In this document: in pieces, positions 16,238 to 22,977 of the stretch | Numbering within the stretch: position 1 is the stretch's first letter | Layout of the letters: each line of letters begins with the position of its first letter | Assembly (NCBI GenBank): GCA_020634115.1 | Contig: JACKCH010000030.1 | Span: 1-26,996 of the forward strand | DNA: 26,996 bases | Source of the DNA: Anaerolineaceae bacterium | GTDB taxonomy: Bacteria > Chloroflexota > Anaerolineae > Aggregatilineales > Phototrophicaceae | Direction of reading: 5' to 3' | The notes under the pieces: model-generated | Database searches by the model: none | Told to the model about the DNA's origin: nothing | The model's input: only the letters and a program-made list of their open reading frames with translations | Translations under genes and position numbers: made by a program

Positions 16238-16333
16238 ACATCAAACCAGGCAACGGCACCTTTACCTCATACACATCCACCCAAGCCTACGAACCCGCAT
16301 ATTTCAAGCGTGCCAATACGCGCTCTCAGCGAT

Positions 16334-17380
16334 CTACCAGCCCGAAACTGCCGTCACTGCCGTCATCAGCGCCTGGTGAAGATGGTCAATCGGTAGAATG
16401 TGGGTGACTGCCCCCCGGTCAATGGCGGCGGCAGGCATCCCGAAAACTGCACTACTGGCCTGATCCTGGGCGAACGTGACCGCCCCGGCGCGCCGCATCG
16501 CTAGTAAGCCATCCGCGCCATCACTGCCCATTCCAGTCAGGATGACCCCGGCAGCCGCCGCTCCACAGGTCGCTGCCACCGAATGAAACAGATGGTCAAT
16601 CGAGGGCTGATACAGAGAAGCGCCCGACTCATACACCAGTTCAGCCACGAGCAGATACCCGCGCCGTATCACCGTGAGATGCGCGTCTCCTGGTGCGAGG
16701 TAGACCACACCTGGTCGCAGAATATCGCCCTGGGCGGCAAGCCGTACCTGTAATGGGGAGGTATTATCCAGCCAGCGCACCAGCCCGGCGACAAACTCCG
16801 GCGGCATGTGCTGTGCCACTAGAACAGGCAGATTGAAGTCAGCGGGTAACGCACTCAATATGCGGTTCAGGGCGCTTGGCCCGCCCGCGCTGGCGCCAAT
16901 AGCCACGAGCTCCAACCGATCAACCGAGAGTGGCAGCATAAGCGCTTCGCCTGTGCCATTATTCCAACGGCGGATTACCCGCACACCGGCCATCGCCATC
17001 AACGTGTTTGTTAGTTGGCGTTGTTGGGCGCTGAACGTGGGGGCGTGGCGAGCAGAAGGCTTGGAGATAACTGCCAACGCACCAGCTTCTACCGCCTGAA
17101 AAGACAGATTGATCTGATCGTTGACCAGCCCAGAGACAATCACAATTGGGGTGGGAACCTGACGCATAATACGGCGAGTTGCTTCCAAACCGTCTACATG
17201 CGGCATCTGAATGTCCATCGTAATGACATCCGGCTCCAACGCCGCTGTCTGCTCAACCGCTGCCTGTCCGTCCGCAGCTTCCCCAACAACCGTCAGATTG
17301 GGCATCTCATTAATCAGCCCGACCAGATGGTGGCGCACTGTTGGACTATCATCTACCACCAGTACCCGCACATTGCTCAT
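16334..17380 (-). CDS. cheB: Protein-glutamate methylesterase CheB (orphan)
   Basis: The 348-residue protein has the full CheB architecture. The N-terminal receiver domain has the acidic pair Asp10/Asp11, phosphoacceptor Asp56 in DVITMDIQMP and Lys107 in ISKPS. A short linker leads to the methylesterase domain with catalytic Ser164 (GASAGGP), His191 (AQHMPPEF) and Asp287 (GMGSDGADG). CheB removes methyl groups from, or deamidates, chemoreceptors after phosphorylation by CheA. No cheA, cheR, cheW or receptor gene lies in the window, so it is an orphan here. The predicted ribosome binding site is poor (GAGG about 13 nt upstream). It follows the TlpA-like gene after 129 bp containing a GCGATTT/AAATCGC hairpin. 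Confidence 0.93.
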   Translation of the reverse strand: MSNVRVLVVDDSPTVRHHLVGLINEMPNLTVVGEAADGQAAVEQTAALEPDVITMDIQMPHVDGLEATRRIMRQVPTPIVIVSGLVNDQINLSFQAVEAGALAVISKPSARHAPTFSAQQRQLTNTLMAMAGVRVIRRWNNGTGEALMLPLSVDRLELVAIGASAGGPSALNRILSALPADFNLPVLVAQHMPPEFVAGLVRWLDNTSPLQVRLAAQGDILRPGVVYLAPGDAHLTVIRRGYLLVAELVYESGASLYQPSIDHLFHSVAATCGAAAAGVILTGMGSDGADGLLAMRRAGAVTFAQDQASSAVFGMPAAAIDRGAVTHILPIDHLHQALMTAVTAVSGW

Positions 17381-17431
17381 TTCCGTTTATTAGCCTCGCC
17401 TCACTGCGATAAACCCGCTCGTTTTTCAGAA

Positions 17432-17458
17432 GCGATTTCCACTGAACGAAAAAATCGC
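17432..17458 (-). other. Hairpin between the TlpA-like gene and cheB
   Basis: GCGATTT (17432-17438) and AAATCGC (17452-17458) form a 7-bp stem with a 13-nt loop. On the minus strand the T-run lies in the loop rather than after the stem, so it is not a clean terminator. It may be part of the cheB leader. Confidence 0.35.
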
Positions 17459-17509
17459 CTTAAAACCAACCTTATTGTACATGACAAACAGAGTAGAGTT
17501 CGCAAGGGT

Positions 17510-18115
17510 TTATGAAGTTTGGGTTAATGCTTCAACATACGCTTGCAGATCATCAGCCGTCATTTCACCGATATGCCGGTAGCGCACCACGCCACCCGCA
17601 TCAATCACAAACGTGGTCGGCAGTTGGCTGATGGCGTAATCCTCATAGACGGTCAAGTTAAAATCCAACAAGGTTGGGATGTCCGCGATACCGTGTTCCT
17701 GGAAGTAGTCGGTGATCTGGTTGGGCGAATCACTGATATTCACGGTCAGAATCACCGGGCCAATCTCACCTTGCTCCGCCATAAATCCCTGGAAAGTCGG
17801 GAGTTCGCGCTGGCACGGTTCGCACCAGGTCGCCCAGAAATTGAGGAACACGACCCGGCCCCGGTAGTTGGACAGCTTGGCCGCGTTACCTTCCAGGCTG
17901 GCGAGTTCAAAATTCGGGGCGGGTTGATCCACCAGTGTCTTGAATTCGACAGTAACGGGCAGCGGCGTGGCGGGCACCGTATTGGCAAGCCCGGGGTCGT
18001 TCAGCGCGGTGATAATCGCGGCGACAATCCCTAACAGCGGGAAAATCAGGAATAACACCAGTACCGGGGAAGGACGCGAAGCCTGCACTGTACTGGGGGG
18101 TGGTGTCTCGGTCAT
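17510..18115 (-). CDS. Membrane-anchored TlpA/ResA-like thioredoxin
   Basis: The 201-residue protein has one N-terminal TM helix at about residues 17-38 and then a thioredoxin fold of the TlpA/AhpC-TSA type. The redox motif is WCEPC (Cys98 and Cys101) in LNFWATWCEPCQREL, and the cis-Pro is Pro166 in LPTTFVID. The fold faces the outside of the membrane, where such proteins reduce disulfides, for example in cytochrome c maturation. No cytochrome maturation genes are present in this window, so its partner is unknown. AAGG lies 8 nt upstream of the ATG. A hairpin (CCCGGT/ACCGGG) lies in its leader at 18135-18154. Confidence 0.92.
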   Translation of the reverse strand: MTETPPPSTVQASRPSPVLVLFLIFPLLGIVAAIITALNDPGLANTVPATPLPVTVEFKTLVDQPAPNFELASLEGNAAKLSNYRGRVVFLNFWATWCEPCQRELPTFQGFMAEQGEIGPVILTVNISDSPNQITDYFQEHGIADIPTLLDFNLTVYEDYAISQLPTTFVIDAGGVVRYRHIGEMTADDLQAYVEALTQTS

Positions 18116-18176
18116 TAAAGAGCCTTCTGGTCAGCCCGGTGTGTGACTACCGGGGCATGATTTCGTGTATCAGCGT

Positions 18177-18205
18177 ATTCTGGCATAAGTGCCGGGGGGT
18201 GGCAA
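18177..18205 (-). promoter_or_regulatory. Candidate promoter of the TlpA-like gene
   Basis: The minus strand has TTGCCA (18200-18205), 17 bp and CAGAAT (18177-18182) with TGC just before it, an extended -10. The predicted leader of about 55 nt contains the CCCGGT/ACCGGG hairpin. Confidence 0.4.
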
Positions 18206-18577
18206 TAGTGGTTGACGTTAGAGCCTGATGTGTGAGATCTGCACGCTGGGGGAAAGCGAACGGCAGAGGAACCGAGCCAACACCCATTTTCGCACGTGAT
18301 GCTCCCCTGCCGTATGATCGTGGTGGGACATCTCCCACCTCCTGATTTGTAGATGAAACGAAGATTGTTTACTTTACTCTAAACCAATTCCGAAGTCAAA
18401 AACCCAGTTTGCCACACTATTCCAATCCATCTCGCCCGTGAAGGTTCTTTCAGCACTCGGTTCGATTCTGTTCGTTTTGGATTTATCATGCTTGAATGGT
18501 CTGCGCTGATGGGCGTATCGCCCGGTTTTTCCGGGCCAGCTTCTCATGGGGATAAGGAGAAAACTGACCCGGCTGAT
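18206..18577. other. Intergenic region with a G+C hairpin, no gene supported
   Basis: No ORF here has both a ribosome binding site and a convincing composition. One hairpin, GCCCGG (18520-18525), TTTTT, CCGGGC (18531-18536), is seen about 40 bp past the end of the 56-residue gene. It has no following T-tract. Confidence 0.5.
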
Positions 18578-18748
18578 TTAATTTTTCGGTAAACTCTGCA
18601 ATATTTCGCTGTACCGCCTTGCTTCGCGTTGCAGTCGCTCAAACATCGCTTTTGATAGGCATTCGCGTTCGGCCTTCAAGAGATTCTGGTGTGCTGGGCG
18701 GTCCTCAAGGTTTTTCGTCTCTAGCTCACGCTGCCGGTTCATAATCAT
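18578..18748 (-). CDS. 56-residue charged helical protein, unknown function
   Basis: A small ORF encodes a 56-residue, strongly charged protein that begins MIMNRQRELETKNLEDRP and ends RYSEILQSLPKN. It is predicted to be almost fully alpha-helical (LLKAERECLSKAMFERLQRE) and has no signal peptide or TM segment. GGGAG precedes the first ATG closely (4 nt) and the second ATG (18740-18742) by 10 nt. It lies 67 bp downstream of another small gene on the same strand, suggesting co-transcription. The family is not recognised. Confidence 0.55.
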   Translation of the reverse strand: MIMNRQRELETKNLEDRPAHQNLLKAERECLSKAMFERLQREARRYSEILQSLPKN

Positions 18749-18815
18749 TTCACTCCCGGTTGCTGGTCTGACGTTCGTCTGAGAACTGGCCGAATGCTCC
18801 CCTGTGCTGGTCGGT

Positions 18816-19061
18816 TTACTTCACCAGCCTGAGGACAGGATTCGGGCTGCCGTTGTGCTGCTCGATCTCACTGATGGTTTCCTGTGCGGTATACACCAGT
18901 TCGTGCAGCCACCCGATAAGCTCTCGATTGCTCAACCCGGTTATCGCAGGCAGCGTCCCGTCACTGGCGGCGCTGTGCAGGTCATCGAGGGTGTCGAAAA
19001 TTCCTGCTAGCTGCATGTCTGTCGCGGTAACCTGGAAGTCGAGCTGGTGAATCTGTCCCAT
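18816..19061 (-). CDS. 81-residue helical protein, unknown function
   Basis: This acidic protein opens with MGQIHQLDFQVTATDM. Its remainder looks like a helical bundle (LAGIFDTLDDLHSAAS, ELIGWLHELVYTAQETISEIEQ). GAGGTG lies 7 nt before the ATG, which supports translation. There is no membrane or export signal. It is separated from the excisionase-type gene upstream by a strong terminator-like hairpin, so it may have its own promoter or depend on read-through. I do not recognise the family. Confidence 0.6.
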   Translation of the reverse strand: MGQIHQLDFQVTATDMQLAGIFDTLDDLHSAASDGTLPAITGLSNRELIGWLHELVYTAQETISEIEQHNGSPNPVLRLVK

Positions 19062-19107
19062 TATTTCACCTCGTACAAAATTTAGCTGATTGCAGACAAA
19101 ATAAATT

Positions 19108-19146
19108 AAAAGGGCGTGGACTTTTTTATCAGTCTCACGCCCTTTT
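19108..19146. terminator. Strong bidirectional terminator-like hairpin
   Basis: AAAAGGGCGTG (19108-19118) and CACGCCCTTTT (19136-19146) form a perfect 11-bp stem. Both strands have Ts at the 3' side; the minus strand continues TTTTAATTTATTTT. It should stop minus-strand transcription from the excisionase-type gene before the 81-residue gene. Confidence 0.8.
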
Positions 19147-19184
19147 CAGGTTGCGTTTACCAGTGGTTTGGGGGTATTCCGCCC

Positions 19185-19382
19185 TTAGGGACATGGCCCC
19201 CCCCTGGTATGAGACTGATACGCTGTACGCACATCGCCAGCAACATCGAACAGACCGATTGAATCCACGCCACCCGCGACAGGCGCACTGCACCCTTCCG
19301 TCCAGATGGACGGCAGCATGGCAAGCAAAACGCCGTTATAAGGTTGTAGCATGTGGTCTGTATACTGCCGATGTGTCTGCAT
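19185..19382 (-). CDS. Possible 65-residue protein coupled to the excisionase-type gene
   Basis: The ATG lies 2 nt after the stop codon of the upstream HTH gene (TAGTCATG), an arrangement typical of translational coupling. The only Shine-Dalgarno-like sequence is a weak GGGG inside the upstream gene. The product (MQTHRQYTDHMLQPY... to SHTRGGPCP) matches no family I know and has no clear domain. It ends 39 bp before the strong hairpin terminator. It may be a chance ORF; the coupling and position are the only support. Confidence 0.3.
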   Translation of the reverse strand: MQTHRQYTDHMLQPYNGVLLAMLPSIWTEGCSAPVAGGVDSIGLFDVAGDVRTAYQSHTRGGPCP

Positions 19383-19384
19383 GA

Positions 19385-19600
19385 CTAGGCACCCCGTTCC
19401 ACGACGGTCTCGTTCAGCATCCCCAGGATGCTTTCACCGGTGATAAACACCCGACGCATACCGTCTGGCTTACTCACTCTGAGGTGTCCTTTCCGAATGA
19501 GTCTTTTCAAGGTACTGAGGCTAATGCCCAGCGCCTCCGCGGCTTCTTGCCGGGAGTAGATTGCGCCTGCCTCAATACGTGGTTTCACTGCGTGTGTCAT
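19385..19600 (-). CDS. Excisionase/MerR-type helix-turn-helix protein
   Basis: The 71-residue protein is a single winged helix of the excisionase (Xis/HTH_17) type: IYSRQEAAEALGISLSTLKRLIRKGHLRVSKPDGMRRVFITGESILGML. The helix-turn-helix is at about residues 15-36 and the wing at 40-52. Such proteins bind DNA in excision by integrases or act as small regulators. No integrase, recombinase or attachment repeat is visible here. The ATG at 19600 was chosen because AAAGGGG lies about 10 nt upstream and the upstream promoter would start transcription near 19622; longer starts at 19657 overlap the -35 box. Confidence 0.82.
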   Translation of the reverse strand: MTHAVKPRIEAGAIYSRQEAAEALGISLSTLKRLIRKGHLRVSKPDGMRRVFITGESILGMLNETVVERGA

Positions 19601-19628
19601 TCGAAAACACCCCTTTCTCAATAGATAC

Positions 19629-19657
19629 ACCATAACACAACTCGTAAAGGTCGTCAA
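19629..19657 (-). promoter_or_regulatory. Promoter of the excisionase-type gene
   Basis: The minus strand has TTGACG (19652-19657), exactly 17 bp and TATGGT (19629-19634). The start site would be near 19622, about 22 nt before the ATG. It is back-to-back with the pheS promoter, whose -35 begins 63 bp away. Confidence 0.6.
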
Positions 19658-19719
19658 GAGGCAGAAATGCGTAAAATCCTCTCTTTATAGTTTATGAGAG
19701 GTCAAAATGGATTCCAGGC

Positions 19720-19749
19720 TTGACAGGGTCAAATTTTCCCCGGCATAAT
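19720..19749 (+). promoter_or_regulatory. Promoter of the T-box/pheS unit
   Basis: TTGACA (19720-19725), an 18-bp spacer and CATAAT (19744-19749) form a good sigma-70-type promoter just upstream of the T-box stem I. The predicted start is near 19756. Confidence 0.7.
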
Positions 19750-19755
19750 AACACA

Positions 19756-20020
19756 AAGCGTTGATAGAGATCGTGCGCGATATTCAGCACCTCCAGGGAG
19801 CCGGATGCCAGCAGACTGGAAGCACCGGCAGGTTGCCATCGCGGAATTCGCTCTTGAGCTGGCAGGTGAACGGGGTCTTTCAGGATCGTTCAGTAGCTTG
19901 TCCCGCTGTGTCCGGCGTCACAGGACCCAATGAGGCGGGCTGTCGGAATGACGGTCAACCAGGGTGGTACCGCGGGAGATACGGACTCTCGTCCCTGACT
20001 GTGGGGCGAGAGTTTTTTGT
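19756..20020 (+). promoter_or_regulatory. T-box riboswitch (tRNA-Phe sensing) upstream of pheS
   Basis: The leader holds the canonical T-box sequence AGGGTGGTACCGCG at 19961-19974, part of the antiterminator that pairs with the uncharged tRNA CCA end. The 5' part has a stem I with a TGATAGAGA kink-turn-like segment (19762-19770). A candidate specifier codon TTC (19783-19785, followed by A) matches Phe. An intrinsic terminator follows the T-box (see the separate entry). Uncharged tRNA-Phe should favour antitermination and raise pheS expression. The specifier assignment is by eye; the T-box itself is certain from its motif, terminator and target gene. Confidence 0.93.
19985..20018 (+). terminator. 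T-box regulatory terminator
   Basis: ACTCTCG (19985-19991) with CCC pairs with GGG and CGAGAGT (20007-20013), followed by TTTTTT (to 20018). This is the alternative structure to the T-box antiterminator. Confidence 0.9.
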
Positions 20021-20107
20021 TTTTGAGCAGGACACCACCCCAACCCTAAGAAATAATGAATGACGGCTGACCACCGATAACTAACCACCAAAACGAGAGG
20101 GATGAGG

Positions 20108-21142
20108 ATGCTGGAACAACTCGAAACCATTTACCAGGAAGCCCAGGCGGAACTCGCCACAACGCATGACAGCGAAGCCCTGCACCAGTGGGAGATCAAG
20201 TACCTGGGGAAGAAGGGCGCGGTGACGCTCCTGCTGCGCAGCACCGGGCAGCTTCCCGCTGAAGAACGCGCCGGGTTCGGCAAACGGGCGAACGAAATCA
20301 AGAATCTGCTGGCGGACGCACACGCCGCTCACGAACAGGCCATCCACGACCAGGAACTGGCGCGTGACCTGGAAGAGGGCGAGATTGACGTGACGCTGCC
20401 GGGGCGGACACAGCCGGTGGGCGGGCTGCATCCTTCCACCCAGACCCTCCGCCAGTTGTATGACATCTGGGCGGAGATGGGCTTCCAGGTGTACCGCAGC
20501 CGGGACGTGGAGGATGATGAAACCAACTTCACGCTGCTCAACATCCCGCCGCACCACCCAGCGCGGGATATGTGGGATACGTTCCACACCACCACACCGG
20601 GCATGATTCTGCGGACGCATACGTCGCCGGGGCAGATCCATGCCATGCGCGACCTCGGTGAAAACGGTACCCAGCCCATCCGTGTGATTCTGCCAGGGAT
20701 GTGCTATCGCTATGAGCAGATTTCCGCCCGCAGCGAAATGCAATTCCACCAGTTGGAAGGTGTAGCGATTGGCCGCAATATCCACATGAGCGACCTGAAA
20801 GGCACAATCACCGCCTTCGCGCGGCGCATGTTCGGGGCAGACGCGGCGGTACGCTTCCGTGCTTCCTACTTCCCGTTCACGGAGCCAAGTATGGAAGTGG
20901 ATGTGGAGTGTTTTCTGTGTGGCGGTGAAGGCTGCCGCGTGTGCAAATACTCTGGATGGCTGGAAATCGCGGGGTCGGGCATGATGAATCCGATTGTGCT
21001 GCGCAACGGCGGCTATGACCCGGCGGAGTGGAGTGGGTTCGCCTTCGGTATGGGGCCGGAACGGATGGCGATGCTCAAGCATGGCATTTCCGACATCCGC
21101 TATTTCTGGGGCAACGATCTGCGCTTTTTGGAGCAGTTCTAG
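20108..21142 (+). CDS. pheS: Phenylalanine--tRNA ligase alpha subunit
   Basis: The 344-residue protein has the standard PheS layout. An N-terminal coiled coil spans about residues 1-90, followed by the LPGR..PVGGLHP linker. The class II catalytic core has HHPARDMWDTF (149-159), LRTHTSPGQIH (168-178), FRASYFPFTEPSMEVDV (250-266) and motif 3 GFAFGMGPERMAML (310-323). A Cys cluster at 268, 271, 276 and 279 is the common bacterial zinc-like insertion. It charges tRNA-Phe as an alpha2-beta2 tetramer with PheT. I chose ATG 20108 because AGAGGG lies 6 nt upstream; the ATG at 20102 is directly against the Shine-Dalgarno sequence. It is controlled by the T-box leader; pheT is 2.7 kb downstream rather than adjacent. 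Confidence 0.97.
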   Translation: MLEQLETIYQEAQAELATTHDSEALHQWEIKYLGKKGAVTLLLRSTGQLPAEERAGFGKRANEIKNLLADAHAAHEQAIHDQELARDLEEGEIDVTLPGRTQPVGGLHPSTQTLRQLYDIWAEMGFQVYRSRDVEDDETNFTLLNIPPHHPARDMWDTFHTTTPGMILRTHTSPGQIHAMRDLGENGTQPIRVILPGMCYRYEQISARSEMQFHQLEGVAIGRNIHMSDLKGTITAFARRMFGADAAVRFRASYFPFTEPSMEVDVECFLCGGEGCRVCKYSGWLEIAGSGMMNPIVLRNGGYDPAEWSGFAFGMGPERMAMLKHGISDIRYFWGNDLRFLEQF

Positions 21143-21265
21143 CACAGCGAATAAACCCGATACCAGGCAAACGACAATGCACGCTCCTTATGCAGGCTAA
21201 GAATGTAATCAGGTTACGAGCGAGACTCTGTCGGCAGGATTTTGGCGGACTACGGAATCCCATTG

Positions 21266-21290
21266 TAGGGATGCCATTCTGGGCATCCAC
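21266..21290. repeat. Hairpin repeat in the gap after pheS
   Basis: GTAGGGATGCC followed by ATTCTG and GGCATCC forms a 7-bp stem (21269-21275 with 21282-21288). There is no T-tract, so it is unlikely to terminate transcription. It shares the GTAGGGA start with the palindrome at 11696-11723, which suggests a dispersed repeat type. Confidence 0.45.
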
Positions 21291-21408
21291 CAGAGCAAAA
21301 TGGTTTTCCGATTCCTTTCTTAAAGGCCACAAGTATCACATCCGGTCTGTCGGGGTTGTTTCCATATAGAACTCCAAAATGATTGGATTTTACGAAAAGG
21401 AACACTAC

Positions 21409-21849
21409 ATGACGGTTTCAGGGGGACAGAAGCGGTTCAGCCTGTCGGAAGACTGGCTGGCAACGTTGATCGGATTAGGCATCGTCGTCGTCATCGGGTT
21501 CGGGCTGCTGGGACCCGGTGGGCAAACCAAAACCATCGCCGTACAGCCGGGCGAACAACAAGTGGTTGATCTCCCGGCGGGGGCGGGCTGGCAGGTGGCG
21601 GCGGATATACCGTTCGTGCCGGATACGACGATTTTCACCGCGCTCACGGCGGGCATGGTCTATCAATACGACTGCCAGGATGGGAGTCTGGCGACAACCG
21701 AGGGCATCCCGGATGCCCTGACGGTGGAAGCGCCACCCAGTGGCATGGCGCAGCTCTGGCTCTCGAATGATTGCGACACCGCCTACAGCCTCACGTATAA
21801 ACATGCCTCGCTACTGCGCTGGCCGCTGTTTGGAATTTTCGCCCGGTAA
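21409..21849 (+). CDS. Small membrane-anchored protein, possible detached N-terminus of the UPF0324 transporter
   Basis: This 146-residue protein has the N-terminal segment FSLSEDWLATLIGLGIVVVIGFGLL (TM about residues 16-35). A beta-rich domain of about 105 residues follows (TIAVQPGEQQVVDLPAGAGW, LWLSNDCDTAYSLTYKHASLLRW). Long members of the UPF0324 transporter family often start with a similar S/N-E-D-W plus TM segment, so this could be the separated N-terminal part of the next gene's product. The start at 21409 has AAAGG about 9 nt upstream. Its TAA lies inside the Shine-Dalgarno sequence of the next gene (TAAGGAGG), so the two are translationally linked. Function is unknown. Confidence 0.75.
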   Translation: MTVSGGQKRFSLSEDWLATLIGLGIVVVIGFGLLGPGGQTKTIAVQPGEQQVVDLPAGAGWQVAADIPFVPDTTIFTALTAGMVYQYDCQDGSLATTEGIPDALTVEAPPSGMAQLWLSNDCDTAYSLTYKHASLLRWPLFGIFAR

Positions 21850-21859
21850 GGAGGCCGAC

Positions 21860-22936
21860 ATGACCCAACAAGAGACACAATCAAGGAAGTGGGCCAGACT
21901 GCTGATTGGGCTGGTCATGCTGGTTCTGTTAGTGGTGCTGGTTGCCGAACTGGACAAATGGATTAGCGCCAGCTTTAAGGCACAGGGCATGAGCAAAAAT
22001 CCGCTTGAATACCCGCTGACGGCAGTGGTGATCGGGCTGCTTGCCAATGGGATTCTGCGACTCGCCCACCTATACGACTTCGTGCGCCCGGCAATACGCA
22101 CCGAACTCTTTCTAAAAATCGGCCTGGTGCTGCTGGGGGCACGCATCAGTCTGGGCGACCTGCTGGCGAAAGGTGCGGGGGGGCTGGTGCAGGCGCTGGT
22201 GATGGTCGCATCTGTCTTTCTGTTCACCTGGTGGCTGGCCGGACGCTTCAAACTGCCGGAAACACTCAAAGCGGTGATGGCCTCCGCCGTTTCGGTATGT
22301 GGCGTTTCGGCGGCGATTGCCGCTGCCGGGGCAGTGCAGGCACGAAAAGAAGAAGTCAGCTATATCACCACACTGGTCATCCTAACGGCGCTGCCGCTGA
22401 TGGTGCTGATGCCCTGGTTAGCGAATGTGATGGGACTGACACCCACCATCGCCGGGGCGTGGTTCGGTGGCAACATAGATACCACCGCCGCTGTGGTGGG
22501 CGCGGGGACGATCTACGGCCCTGAGGCACAGCAGGTCGCAGCGGTGGTCAAGCTGGCGCAGAACGTCCTGATTGGCTTTGTCGCCTTTGCGCTGGCGTTG
22601 TATTTCGCCCTGGTGGTGAATCGGGGTGAAGGTGAACGCCCCACACCGGCGATGATCTGGCAGCGTTTCCCCAAGTTTGTGTTGGGGTTTGTGTTGGTTT
22701 CGATTCTGGCGTCACTGGATGTTTTTACTCCGGCGCTAGCCGCCGAGATTGATACGGCCAATAAGTGGTTTTTCGCGTTGGCATTCGTGTGCATCGGTCT
22801 GGATTTCACCGTCGCTGAACTACGGAAGGCGGGGTGGAAACCTATCGGCGTTTACCTGGGCGCAACCGTGTTCAACACGGTGCTGGCGCTCATCGTTGCC
22901 ACTGTGATTTTCGGCGTGCTGGGCCTTGGGGCGTGA
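21860..22936 (+). CDS. UPF0324/YeiH-family membrane transporter (putative sulfate exporter)
   Basis: The 358-residue protein is an integral membrane protein with about ten TM helices. It carries the family hallmarks KIGLVLLGARISLGDLLAKGAGG, SVCGVSAAIAAAGAV and the GGNIDTTAAVVGAGTIYG segment, ending with a TM pair (WKPIGVYLGATVFNTVLALIVATV). The family (PF03601) is annotated as putative sulfate exporters but its substrate is not firmly established. The start at 21860 has a near-perfect TAAGGAGG 5 nt upstream; longer in-frame extensions overlap the previous gene and were rejected. It sits between pheS and pheT. Confidence 0.92.
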   Translation: MTQQETQSRKWARLLIGLVMLVLLVVLVAELDKWISASFKAQGMSKNPLEYPLTAVVIGLLANGILRLAHLYDFVRPAIRTELFLKIGLVLLGARISLGDLLAKGAGGLVQALVMVASVFLFTWWLAGRFKLPETLKAVMASAVSVCGVSAAIAAAGAVQARKEEVSYITTLVILTALPLMVLMPWLANVMGLTPTIAGAWFGGNIDTTAAVVGAGTIYGPEAQQVAAVVKLAQNVLIGFVAFALALYFALVVNRGEGERPTPAMIWQRFPKFVLGFVLVSILASLDVFTPALAAEIDTANKWFFALAFVCIGLDFTVAELRKAGWKPIGVYLGATVFNTVLALIVATVIFGVLGLGA

Positions 22937-22977
22937 GGATTACCCGTACATTCAACCATCATTGCGAGGCATGGTAG

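Noticed and set aside
18147..18338. 63-codon minus-strand frame upstream of the TlpA-like gene
   Set aside because: It spans the predicted tlpA-like promoter and leader hairpin and has no Shine-Dalgarno sequence.
18450..18475. GGTTCGATTC, which looks like a tRNA T-loop
   Set aside because: The flanking bases do not form a T-stem and no acceptor, D-arm or anticodon arm can be folded around it.
19385..20108. Mobile element boundary or attachment site around the excisionase-type gene
   Set aside because: No integrase, no direct repeats at plausible edges and no tRNA gene were seen; the T-box leader is intact.
20081..21145. 354-codon minus-strand frame across pheS
   Set aside because: pheS is certain on the other strand; the antisense frame is His/Arg-rich without any domain.
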